From Aspidapion aeneum (taxonomy: Eukaryota > Arthropoda > Insecta > Coleoptera > Brentidae): DNA of 64,000 nt. Within the stretch, counting starts at the first letter, position 1. Each line of letters opens with the position of its first letter. This document shows, piece by piece, positions 21,690 to 32,061 of the stretch. Made by a program: the position numbers and the translations under genes. The notes beneath the pieces are model-generated. The model was not told where the DNA came from. It saw only the letters and a list, made by a program, of their open reading frames with translations, and did not search any database. The DNA lies in the NCBI GenBank assembly GCA_963576565.1, contig OY755042.1:95474185-95538184 (forward strand), written 5' to 3'.

Positions 21690-23340
21690 ATTCCGCTGAT
21701 TGACGCTCACGTGTCTGGTGGCAAGTAAAAACGCAATCAGCGTTGATCTGGCCTGAAAGGCAGAAGAGCTGTCGTGGGTCACGGATTAGTTTAATTCTGT
21801 TTATTTGGAATCGATCTTTTCATTGATCGATACGTATAGCAGTTTATTTTCGCCCGCTCTTGTTCTGATTTCTCTCGTATCTCGGTAGATAGCGCGCGAG
21901 TTTTATCGCTATTTACATAGGATTAAAGACAAAACCGTCTAATTAACTTCGCAAGAGTGCCATTGACCAAGCAGTGTTTTGACGAGTCCCATAAGGACGA
22001 AACAGTTATCTGTCAACACTTATTAAGTGTCCATTAGATCTTGGACCTCCGTGAGATTAATTTTCCGAGCTACCCACGGAAAAATATGAGAGAAACAAGA
22101 ACTTCTTTTTACCCCATTACCCACGAAAACCCGTTTGGTTAATATTTATTTTTTTGGATGACGCGTAAAGGGTCTACTCACAAAAAACTTTTTTTTTCTG
22201 GAAGAAAGTCTATGAGAAAACCTAGTTTGGCCTAGCCTGTAGTGTTATGTGAGCCCTGCTGCAGGGATCGTTTAAGCGCTTTAAGCCCAATGGTCATTTA
22301 TTTCTATTTAAATGCGTTTGAGTGCTCACTGGCAAAATTTAAGCAAAACCTTTTACCTATTTTGCAAAAAAACTGCTAGGAGTGGAAAATTTGCGAGTTT
22401 CCTATATACTAAAAAACTTTTTTTGTAGGTAACCAAATTTAATTTAAATGTAGGTTGTCATTAAGAGCAAAGTTTCTCTTCTAAAACTAGATACGAAGAA
22501 TAATATTCAATTCATTTTGGGACAATACTGAGTATTTAGTACGTATATAGTAGTAGAAACTTCTCAAAAAACAAGAGAAATGCTCATAATTTTTATTTAA
22601 TTGGTTATAGTTTCAGGAAAAGTTTACATACTTTATGGAAGTAAACATAAATTAAAAAACTCTACTACAGAGGAAATAATCCAGAGGCTTCAGCTCTCAT
22701 TAGGGTAAAAAACTCAAAAATTAACTCGTTTTCCCTTAAAAAGACATCGACGTTCTTAATTTTCAAAGTTTTAAAAATAGCTTCAATGCATATTTAAAGA
22801 GAAAACTTTACCCTAGGGTACCCCAATATTTGTTTAACTATAGCCACGTAGCTTACAAATCAAGAATATAACGCATTTCGTCGTTGATCTTACAAACTGA
22901 CGTAACTCATTTTTTGTAATTTTACAAGTTTTAGGGAAAGTTTATATTGGACTTATATCACTAAAAATGTTCTTGGATCTAATGATTTTTGTGCTATTTA
23001 AAGGATTTTTATGAGTTACGACACTTTGTGAGATGAAAAAACGACACAAATAAAGTAGTATTACGGTCTTACTCAAAACTGCATTTTTTTGAGATACGTC
23101 AGTTTGTAAGATCAACGACGATTTGTGGTAAATAAAAGTTTTTATTTGCCATGGGTTGAAAAATCATGCCAATCCTATAAATAATAATTATAAAAAGCTA
23201 CAAAAGACTTCTTTTATGACAACTCGGTAAATACCTTTTGATACCTTAAGATTGAATTATAAAATGCTCTTTGAAAGAGCCTTATATATAACTTTTTAAA
23301 CCTCGAAAGGTTGGCTTTAAAATGGTCTTACAGGACCCCC
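21690..23340 (+). repeat. Tandem segmental duplication, unit 1
   Basis: An R450 copy is followed by about 1.2 kb of AT-rich DNA (start gacgcgtaaagggtctactc, middle gctgcagggatcgtttaagc, end atgccaatcctataaataat). The same order recurs at 23460-25370. Unit 1 lacks the M1 MITE present in unit 2 (empty site at about 22642) and has a different MITE at 22879-23120. Confidence 0.85.
22879..23120. mobile_element. MITE M2, 242 bp, ATTT-flanked
   Basis: Perfect inverted ends of 26 bp (first 20: CGTCGTTGATCTTACAAACT; the arms continue gacgta). It is flanked by ATTT on both sides. Unit 2 of the duplication has a single ATTT at the equivalent spot (about 25135), which is the empty site. No coding region; the family of the mobilising enzyme is unknown. 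Confidence 0.85.
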
Positions 23341-23459
23341 GTGAGGTTAAGCGTTCAAGCTACCCACGTAAAAATATGAGAGAAACAGAAACTTGTTTTT
23401 ACCCGATTAGCCACGAAAACTTATTTGATTTTTAAATTCACGGGTACTAAATTTTACGT

Positions 23460-25370
23460 TTGTTTTGGCTTAAAAATTCCGCTGATTGACGCTTGCGTCT
23501 GATGGCGGGTTAAAACGCTAATCAGCGTTGCTCTGGCCTGAAAGGCAGAAGAGCTGTCGTAGGTCACGGATGGTTTCTTTTTCTTTGCAATCGATCTTTT
23601 TATTGATCGATATGTATAGCAGTTTATTTTCGCCTGCTCTTCTTCTAGTTTATCTCGTATCTCGGTAGATGGCGCTTCTTTCGAGGGCTTACTCACTATA
23701 CACGTAAAATGATAGACAAAAGGGTTTGATTAACTTCGCAAGGGTTTCGCATTGACCAAGAATTGTTCTGAGGATGAAACAGTTAACTGTGAACTCTTGT
23801 TAGGTGTTCATTAGATCTTGGTCCCCGTGAGGTTAAGCTACGGAGCTACCCACGGAAAAATATGAGAGAAACCAGAACTTCTTTTTACCCCAGTACCGAC
23901 AAAAACCCGTTTGGTTAATATTTATTTTTTTGAAGACGCGTAAAGGGTCTACTCACAAACAACTTTTTTTTTTCTGGAAGAAAGTATGAGAAAAACCTAG
24001 TTTGGCCTGGCCTGTATTGTTGTGTGAGCCCTGCTGCAGGGATCGTTTAAGCGCTTTAAGCCCAATGGTCATTTATTTCTATTTAAATGCATTTGAGCGC
24101 TCACTGGCAAAATTTAAGCAAAACCTTTTACCTATTTTACAAAAAAACTGCTAGTAGTGGAAAATTTGCGAGTTTACTATCGACTCTCTAAAAAAGTTTC
24201 TTTGTAGGTAACCAAATTTAACTTAAATGTAGGTTGTTATTAAGAGCAAAGTTTCTCTTCTAAAACTAGATACAGAGAATAATGTTCAATTCATTTTGGG
24301 ACAATACTGAGTATTTAGTACGTATTTAGTAGTAGAAACTTCTCAAAAAACAAGAGAAATGCTCATAATTTTTACGTAATTGGTTATAATTTCGAGCAAG
24401 AGGAAAAATTTACATACTTTATGGATGTATAGTTTTTGAAGTCACTTGAATAACTCCTAATACGAGGTTCTATCGATTTCATGAAATTTTGCTTTATTCT
24501 GCCCTTCAAAAGTTATCCAAATTTATATAAAATCTTCCTGCTATAATTTCAACCCTACCGACAGAGAAAAGGCGCCGCTCTTTGCGGTCCGACCACAAAG
24601 TATTTGTTTTCCGACCGACCGAGCCCAGGTGGATGGACGGCACCTGATTGGCAGATTTTTTTGAGATCCGCTTTTAATTGCTTTCAGGTGTTCTTTTCGG
24701 GACCCCTTTAGTCGGCAGTATGCAGAGTTAGAAAATAAATCAGTGTCGTTTCTGTAGGTGTAGGAATAGAAAGTTTTATTATCTATTTTTATTTCTTTAG
24801 TTTACGCCATAATTAAATGAAATAATTTTCATGAGTATATCTACCGCCGCCCATGTCACTTTCTTTAAAGGATATGCCGATGGTCGGCTTTTATCTTTGT
24901 TCAACTGACTTTGCAAAAACTATAAACATAAATAAAAAAAACTCTACTACAGAGGAAATAATCCAGAGGCTTCAGCTCTCATTAGGGTTAAAAACTCAAA
25001 AATTAACTCGTTTTCCCTTAAAAAGACATCGACGTTTTTAATTTTCAAAGTTTTAAAAATAGCTTCAATGCATATTTGAAGAGAAAACTTTACCCTAACT
25101 ATAGCCAGGTAGCTTAAAAAACAAGAAAATAGCGCATTTGTGGTAAATAAAAGTTTTTATTTGCCATGGGTTGAAAAATCATGCCAATCCTATAAATAAT
25201 AATTATAAAAAGCTACAATAGACTTCTTTTATGACAACTCGGTAAATACCTTTTTCAAGATTGAATTATAAAATGCTCATTGAAAGGGCCTTATATAACT
25301 TTTTAAACTTCGAAAGGTTCGTTTTAAAATGACCACCCCTTGTAAAATGGTCTTACAGTTCCGAAATTGT
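23460..25370 (+). repeat. Tandem segmental duplication, unit 2
   Basis: Diverged copy of 21690-23340 in the same orientation. It contains MITE M1 (24430-24922), absent from unit 1, and lacks MITE M2. Scattered substitutions and small indels show the duplication is not brand-new. Confidence 0.85.
24430..24922. mobile_element. MITE family M1, copy 2 (reverse orientation)
   Basis: 493 bp, TA on both sides (24428-24429 and 24923-24924), ends TAGTTTTTG... and ...GCAAAAACTA. It runs opposite to copies 1 and 3. The left tip has lost a short GCA relative to the others. Unit 1 of the surrounding duplication preserves the pre-insertion sequence with a single TA at 22642-22643. Confidence 0.92.
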
Positions 25371-25735
25371 TAAAGATGCCATTATATTTATACAGACAAA
25401 GATCATAAAAATATAGTATATTTCCTAACAAGTGCGGAAAGTGTCAATTTTCCAATAAAAAAATTATTTAAAAAAATGTATTAAACTTGTAGGTTTTGTA
25501 TGCACACCACATTACAAAATGACGGGGCACTTTTAATGCAGATAAAATTAAAACCTTGACAATACTTTGATATAGGCGGTTCTTCACAACTATTTGAAAG
25601 TTGCGTTCGGTTCGGTTTCTTAGGTTTTTCGGAAAGTGCGGAAAAGTATTGAGAAAAACTAAACTGCGTGTGGAAAAGTGACACTTTCCGCACGCTCGTA
25701 GAAAAACTTATTTTTCGCACATTTGGCCTTTAAAG
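25371..25735. other. AT-rich spacer, nothing recognised
   Basis: Contains three or more copies of the short word gtgcggaaagtg in both orientations (25430, 25635, 25690) but no gene. Confidence 0.35.
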
Positions 25736-26710
25736 TTTATTTTTCATCCCTATTTTTAAGAACAAGGTCACTTTTTATAACCGGAATTAAAAATGACAAA
25801 TAAACAAAAATACAAAAAAACGGGATTAAAATTGACATGACAGGGATAAAATGTAAAGTAGAGTTTATACAGCAACATGGCATGACATAAGACATAGCAT
25901 GACATAACATAACAGAGTTGAGCTTATGACAAACCCTGTTGGTGTTTATACAGAAAAATAACATGACATAACATGAGACATAAAAAGATGCCCAACTTTT
26001 AACTTTTTATGTCATGTCTTGTGTGAAATCACATTACGCGCATGATCGCGACATCATTTGTTTACGATTTTTCACCATAACCCTACTTTTATATTGTGTT
26101 TGGATAGTTTTGATATGGTTTTTTTGTTTCAAAAAGAAATAATTACGCAAAAAAGGTAAGCAAAATGTCAGATATGAGGTACATATAAGTAGGTAGCCTT
26201 TTTTTCATTTATTTTTGTTGCAGGTAATTGGGGCATGAACAGGGGCAGGGAAGCCCTGCACCTGTTCAATTAATTCACTGTCGTCCACATTTTCAAAACA
26301 ACAACAAAAAACTAAATGACAGAAGACAGCTTAAAGTTCCAAAATCACATGAACAAAAGTCAAGCTGTGATTGGACCAAGCTTTATATTATGTCATGTTG
26401 TGTTTTTTGTATAAACAGCCATTTTTCCTTCTGTAATGTTATGTCATGTCATGCTATGTCTTATGTCATGCCATGTTTCTGTATACACTCTACTTTAAAC
26501 CTGGGATGAAAAGTGACATAAACAATAAAATAATCCAAAAAAGACGTCAAAATCTAAAAAAAAAAACAACAAATATAAAAAAAACTAGAAATTACGAAAA
26601 AAAGCGGATAAACCTCGTGATAAAAGTGTATTTTTATTCCTCGACAAGTTCTACAAACATTTTGCCGTTTGATAAAAGGGGCCACTTTTATCCCTTGGTA
26701 ATTAATAATT
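25736..26710. repeat. Foldback element rich in CATGACATAA words
   Basis: The left arm (about 25740-25980) holds ggcatgacataagacatagc, catgacataacataac and a gtttatacag segment. The right arm (about 26385-26520) holds the reverse complement of these (ttatgtcatgtcatgctatg, ttatgtcatgccatg, ctgtatacac). Both outer ends contain ttttcatccc/gggatgaaaa-type words. Hence about 1 kb is an inverted repeat with a unique centre. No gene. Confidence 0.6.
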
Positions 26711-26829
26711 AATTAATAATAATAAACTATATTCGTGTACAAAGATTTTATTAACAAACGTAAGTTTTAGTACACAGGAATTTAAAAATCAAACTAGTTT
26801 TCGAGGCTAATCGGGCAAAAAGAAGTTTT

Positions 26830-27210
26830 TGTTTCTCTTATATTCTTCCATGGGTAGCTCGTCTGAAGGTGGTTACAGATGGAATCTTTTTATCGATCAA
26901 TATATATAGCAGTTTATACTCGCCTGCTCTTGTTCTAGTTTCTCTCAAGTCTCGGTAGATGGCGCTCCTTGCGAAAGTTTTCTCACTATAGACGTAGGAT
27001 GAGTGACAAAACGGTCTGATTAACTTCGCAAGGGTCTCACATTGATCAAGCAGTGTTCTGAGGAGTCCTATAAAAACAAAACAGTTAACTGTCAACACTT
27101 ATTAGGTGTCCATTAGATCTTGGACCCCCGTGAGGTTAAGCTTTCGAGCTACCCACGGAAAAATATAAGAGAAACGAAAACTTCATTTTGCCTGATTAGC
27201 CACGAAAAAC
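26830..27210 (+). repeat. R450 dispersed repeat, partial copy 4
   Basis: Retains the gatcaatatatatagcagtt, ctcggtagatggcgctcctt, acagttaactgtcaacactt and gtccattagatcttggaccc words in the usual order. The 5' third is missing. Confidence 0.65.
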
Positions 27211-27715
27211 TCTTTGATTTTTAAAGATTTTATTATGGAGTATCTTCTGATATTAGGTGCTAATATCGTATCAAGAATTTAACGCTTCGTACTTTATCGT
27301 GGTACAGACCTGAACAGTTCGCTGAATGACGAGCGGGACATTGAACCGACGAATAAAACACTAGTCTAGCCGGGGTCACAAACTCAAAATAAAAAAAGAC
27401 AGTTCTCCGTTTTGTTTGCTCTTCAATTCATTGTCCTGTCTGTCGTTCCGCAAAATATTGAAGTCTGTACGAAATTTAAGACCCGAAACGGTCATTCAAA
27501 TTATGTTATAAATTACGTGATGTAATATTTGCGTTTTTTGCCGACGCGGTTTACTTTTCATAACATTGAGTGTTTGTTTAGGAAAAAGAAAAATTCAACA
27601 TGGGACATTTTGGTAACAAAAAAATGTACAATTTTGAAATGAGTATTTGGACAATGAACAAAAAATGCTTTCTCGCTGATTTTTGCGATTATCTATGCAC
27701 CCTTGTAAAAATGGC
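27211..27715. other. Non-coding DNA, nothing recognised
   Basis: Less AT-rich than its neighbours around 27300-27480. No open frame of note and no match elsewhere in the window that I could see. Confidence 0.35.
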
Positions 27716-28240
27716 CTCAAAAATAGATATCGGTTCCCGCACAGCCTTTAAAATTACATTCTAAAAATTCCTAATAGTCAGGAAGATATTCAAAGAGGTT
27801 GAATTTGAGGTATTTTATTGCTGATTCTGGTAGCCCAGCTTTAGCTTTACTTTAAGAATCCGGTTGGTGCCACTGGCACCCTTGAGTATTTTGAAATATT
27901 CAAGATGGCGCCAGAGTAGGTATAAACATAAATCATTTCTGTAAACATAAAACCAAGTGTAGGCGGAATCAATAGCCCTTGGGGTACTATTAAACTTATT
28001 AAAATCCCCTACCTCCTTTCTTCCAGGAACGTTGTCAAAATGGCGCCGCCATCTTGGATTTTTGATCTTTTTTTATTTTTGCTGCCATTTTCAATGAAAT
28101 GAAGGCTTTTCTTAATAAAGTCTTGTACACATTCTTAAAATACTTAGTTTTTAACAAAATTGCAAAAAACATGTAATAATTATTCTGATTTTTTAAAACT
28201 TTCTCACTTTACGGACGCCACTAAAGTGTTACCCTCAAAC

Positions 28241-28267
28241 CACGGATCACCTAACAGGTGATCCGTG
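28241..28267. mobile_element. Tip-to-tip palindrome, element B family, 7-bp TSD
   Basis: 27 bp: CACGGATCACCTAACA joined straight to GGTGATCCGTG, the left and right tips of P-like element B. A perfect 7-bp duplication CTCAAAC flanks it (28234-28240 and 28268-28274). Retention of 16 and 11 tip bases fits a P-type excision footprint, in which cleavage leaves up to about 17 bases of each terminus. Confidence 0.85.
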
Positions 28268-28670
28268 CTCAAACTGCACCAAATGATACATATTTTAAGT
28301 TATAATTTTATTGTCTACAAAAAATTGTTTTTATACTTTTCTTCCTAAAAGTCTTCGTTTATTGTTGGTGTATTTATTTAATTGAAATGTGCATATTCAA
28401 AATGCTTAAGCGTACCTATCTCTAGAAGGGTAGTAGTTAGGTAGTAAAGGTAAAGTCGGTACTTTTTGTGTAAAAGACTGATAAAGGAAATAACAGTCGA
28501 AAATCCAAGATGGCGCCGTCTTTTTGACAATATTCCCGAAGGAAGAAGAGCTTTTACTGTGTTTAATGGAACACCAATAATCAAGATTGCGCCCAGTCTT
28601 GATTTTATGTTTAGTAATTTTTTTTATCTTTAATCAGCCGCCATCTTGAAAATTTCAAAGGTGTCAGAGT

Positions 28671-28718
28671 TAAGGTCACTATATCACGAAGTAGGAACTT
28701 CGTGATATAGTGACCTTA
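28671..28718. mobile_element. Tip-to-tip palindrome, TAAGGTCAC family, ~8-bp TSD
   Basis: 48 bp: an arm TAAGGTCACTATATCACGAA, a few central bases, and its complement ending GTGACCTTA. Flanks gtcagagt (28663-28670) and ctcagagt (28719-28726) match at 7 of 8. Same family as 39863 and 58847. No large member of this family was seen in the window. Confidence 0.75.
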
Positions 28719-29254
28719 CTCAGAGTGGCATCAATCGGATTTTTAAATTAAAACCCTTTTTCTACTAAAATCAGCAATGCAATAAAGTTTTCTATATACC
28801 TCAATTCCAGGTTAAGCCCTATGATTTGGCCAGTTATCTTCCTGACTGGAATCATATTTTAAAATGTAAAAGGTAAAAGTTATTTGACCTAAACAAACAA
28901 CTTTTTGCATTTTATTAAGCAGTAAAGCTACTGTTGAACAATGTGTAGCAAAATGTTTTAGGCTTCTTTCTCACTTCTACCTACATTAATAGGGTATCGG
29001 ACAAATTTTAGAAAATACTTTAGAATGATACATAGAACCCTAATTTACTATGCAAAATTATTAAAACAGTATATTTTATCATGACTACATTTTAAAATCA
29101 AGTTTTCTAATTTCCGATTTGAATTTGTCGCTAGCATGGCGTTGCAATGACGTCACAGCGCAGTAAACTCACGGACAGGTACACGGCATTCAAGTGTTTA
29201 TTTGTTTTTGGTCTGTGTTTTTACTGTTTTTTATTTAAAAAAATTTCCTATAAG

Positions 29255-29425
29255 TGGTGTGTAGTGCCTTAGTGTTCGAATACTAGCATAAAAACACCTC
29301 AAAAACTATTTATTCATGTGCCTACAGCAGTAAAAGAACCGAAAAAGTGGCTAGAACTTGCTCGAAGAGACCCAAGGGCCTTATCTAATACATCTTCACT
29401 TTACATTTGTGAAGATCACTTTGAT
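29255..29425 (+). pseudogene. THAP domain exon, copy 1 (stop in zinc-binding start)
   Basis: In one frame it reads CVVP, a TAG (29270-29272), then CSNTSIKTPQKLFIHVPTAV, KEPKKWLELARRD and LYICEDHFD, ending at a GTGAGT donor (29426). C-x4-C, the conserved W, and C-x2-H (CEDH) define a THAP zinc finger. In the copy at 63648-63820 the TAG position is a Glu codon, but a different stop occurs, so each copy is broken in its own way. A start codon is not clear. Confidence 0.7.
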
Positions 29426-29559
29426 GTGAGTATAACTAAATTGTTTCTATTAATTTTTCTCACGTTGTCTATAATATATGTAACTATTTCGTAAATGACG
29501 ATGAAATTTTTGAGGTTATATTTATTACAAGGGGTGGACAACTATAATAGGCAGAAAGG

Positions 29560-29760
29560 TGTACATACACATTTTTAGGCGGTGCTATGCAGTTATTAGG
29601 CAGGACTAGGGAGTACCTGTAAATGCAGGATTAGGCAGTGCACATGCAGGCTAAATGTAGGACTGAGCAGTGCATATGCAAGACTAGGCAGTGCATAGGC
29701 AGGACTAGGCAGTACCTACGCAGGACTATGCAGTGTAACCTATGCAGTACTTCAAGTATT
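29560..29760. repeat. GCAGGACTAG-type tandem tract inside the THAP element
   Basis: Imperfect ~10- and ~20-bp units (gcaggactaggcagtgcat and variants) repeat about ten times. The same tract appears in the inverted copy at about 63320-63500, so it predates the spread of the element. Confidence 0.7.
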
Positions 29761-29800
29761 GCTGGTCGTTGTATACTTTTTGCCTACCTGTCCCCCCTCC

Positions 29801-29945
29801 CCCCATTTTAACGTTTCTAAATTCCGCAGAACAAAAATCACTGTGGTTGGCAAAGAAGCCTGCCACCATAAAGGAATTCAGCATTGGCAAGTTGGAGCTA
29901 TCGGCTTTAGAGAATCCGTTTTCCATTAAAAATGTTTTTTTATAA
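29801..29945 (+). pseudogene. Second open stretch of THAP element, copy 1
   Basis: The stretch ILTFLNSAEQKSLWLAKKPA, then TIKEFSIGKLELS, is open here and in the inverted copy (63000-63140). In the opposite direction the same DNA is also open in both copies (MENGFSKADSSNLPMLNSFM...). I cannot tell which strand, if either, was coding. It may belong to the element's transposase. Confidence 0.35.
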
Positions 29946-30467
29946 GCAAAACACAAAATAAAATCTAATTTATATAATAATTCGTACTTTAAACCAAAGC
30001 AAACATTACCATCCATAAGAAAATAACACAGAAAATAGGTTCGTTCGAGGCGTTTACTGTTTTGTGACGTTACTCGCAGCTAAATGGTAGACCGCCTGTT
30101 TTGAATCACGTGGCTGTTTTAATTCAATGAATTTATTTAATTAAAAGAACTATGAATTTGAGAAAAAATTAAACTAAAAAGTTTGTTTTTAGCATTCCCA
30201 AGACCTAAGGAGATATCTAAAAATAAATATATATTTATTTTTTACTACTGTCAAACACCCTATTCACTCTCTGTTATTTGCTCACTAAACTGTCGTACCG
30301 AACCAAACCTTGCATTAACTATTTACAAATGTACCCTTATTTTAATAAGTTAATAAAAGATGGCTAATAAACCGGAGTTGGTGTTAATTCGTTAAAAATG
30401 CATCCGATCTAGGAAAAATTTTGCGACATTATTATTGTACCTAAAAATAAAACATTTCTTTTTGCAG

Positions 30468-30613
30468 GAGTGTTCCTGTCGCTCCTCATCTTCCTCTCAG
30501 TAGCTGGAAACATCTTAGTCTGTATAGCAATCTACACTGATCGAGGACTTAGGAGAATTGGCAACCTTTTTCTAGCTTCTCTAGCCATCGCAGACCTCTT
30601 CGTCGCCTCGTTG
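30468..30613 (+). CDS. Dop1R1: D1-like dopamine receptor exon (TM1-TM2)
   Basis: A good acceptor (tttctttttgcag, ending 30467) opens an exon of 146 bases: two bases finishing a split codon, then 48 codons, then a phase-0 donor (TTG|GTAAAA). It encodes TM1 with the GN motif (VAGNILVCIAIYTD), the short first intracellular loop (RGLRRIGN), and TM2 with the conserved Asp (LFLASLAIADLFVASL). From memory this is near-identical to insect Dop1R1-type receptors, Gs-coupled plasma-membrane receptors for dopamine in neurons. The exon with the N-terminus is not seen upstream. The TM1-TM2 sequence fits Dop1R1 better than Dop1R2 or octopamine/tyramine receptors. Confidence 0.93.
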
Positions 30614-32055
30614 GTAAAAACAACATTTTTGCCTGATGCCTGATTTTTTAAAATTATATTTTGTTGTTTGTTATTGCATGTTTGTTAAAAAGGTAGGTAT
30701 CTCTAGTTTTTGTTTTATTTATTTATTAATTCTTTAAGGCTTTATTGCAGTGGCGGCTCGTACGATTACCAAACTGAATGCATCGTTTATTTGAGCATTA
30801 GATTGCTTAGGGGCGGACAATCTGAAACATTTTTTTAGGGCGAGAATTATTACTTGACTTATTATTATTATTATACTTGAAATTTTATTGAATGTGGGTT
30901 ATTTATTTCCTAAAACACCTAGATACACGATAACTCAAGAACACGTCAAACGATTTTAACCCAATACGATACACAATTTTTATGTCGGCATTAGATTTTG
31001 GTTAAAAAAAAGGGTTAGTTAAAAGTATTATTTAACCAATTTTACCTTAAAATTATCAACTTTACTATCAACTTTTCTTGTTGTATCGATTTTTGTTTAA
31101 AAATGGTATTTTTTTATTTAAAATATTTTTGCCTGTGGCGCATATCGCCTGCGAGCATTTAAAGTAACATTACTTCTATATTTTCTGAAAATTTTCGTTT
31201 TTAGTTTAAATGGCATTTCTAGTCATAATTATGATATTTGTCTTGAAAAAGTACTAAATGAGCTCCGCGGAACTACTTTTGAGGCTCAATACCACCTCTG
31301 CCGCCCCCCTAAGCTCTCGACAACCTTCCCGCGTCCTATAACCACGCTGCGTTCACTGTGGTCTACCATTACCTTTGTTAGGGTTGTGAAGTCGTGTATC
31401 AAAATAGGAAACAATAATCAGATATAAAAATTAATAATCTTTTTTTCAAGAAAAGTTTTGTTTGTTATAAACTTTTGTAAATGCGATATTATACACAGTA
31501 TTAATTGTGTTGATTGTTTTTGTTAGAAACAAGTCTCTAGGTTGACAAAACATACGAGTATCAATGGCTAGAGTAGTGATTTTTTTAAGTTTATGTAAAC
31601 GAAAATAAAAAGTTTTTTTTTAATTTTTTACTCATTTTTGAAGGTAACTTTGAAAGCCTGTACCTCCTCAACTTGTCATTTTATCAAAAAACATTATACA
31701 TTATTTGGCAGTGTTATTTTTTGGAAGTGATATACCTAATATCTAGTCTTCACTGTTGTTTAATATGTTGGTTCTACTATCGAGTCCATTGCGGTTATAA
31801 AATAAACTTGAAAAGCTCCGATTTTGAAAGCACATTAAACTTTCATATTTTGCAAACTTACTTAAACTCAGCAACTAGCAACCCCTTTGAGTTTTGTGTT
31901 TATCATGCTGTTTATTAAATCAACAAGATCGCTGTTTGTTTATTTTCTGTGTAGTTATTTTAAATGCAAATTGTACGAATGGTTTCGAAAATTATGTCTC
32001 GGTTCGGTTCGGTTCGGTTCGGTTCGGTTGATTTTTCTGGATTTAAAATGTACTA
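30614..32055 (+). other. Dopamine receptor intron, proximal part
   Basis: AT-rich intron DNA. A CAGTGGCGGCTCG tip typical of hAT-like elements lies at 30748 but I found no matching right end. A (GGTTC)n microsatellite of about 30 bases lies at 31998-32027. The whole intron (30614-38247) is 7634 bp. Confidence 0.6.
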
Positions 32056-32061
32056 CTACTA

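Larger units (their letters stand above)
27720..28885. mobile_element. Foldback-type element holding two tip palindromes
   Basis: The left region (27745-27840: attacattctaaaaattcc, agtcaggaagata, ttgaggtattttattgctga) is the imperfect reverse complement of the right region (28760-28880). Inner DNA contains repeated aagatggcgcc words in both orientations. Two short palindromes with target duplications (28241 and 28671) sit inside it. No coding frame. Confidence 0.5.
28990..30272 (+). mobile_element. THAP-coding DNA transposon, copy 1
   Basis: About 1.28 kb that matches, in inverted orientation, the window end at 62655-64000. Possible inverted ends AGGGTATCGGACA (left) and AGGGTGTTTGACA (right, reverse strand). 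It contains a THAP-like exon, a GCAGGACTAG-type tandem tract (29560-29750) and, further on, a stretch open in both copies. Target duplication could not be fixed. It lies just upstream of the dopamine receptor exon. Confidence 0.65.

Noticed and set aside
30748..31330. hAT-like element beginning CAGTGGCGGCTCG
   Set aside because: No matching inverted right end or target duplication could be found.
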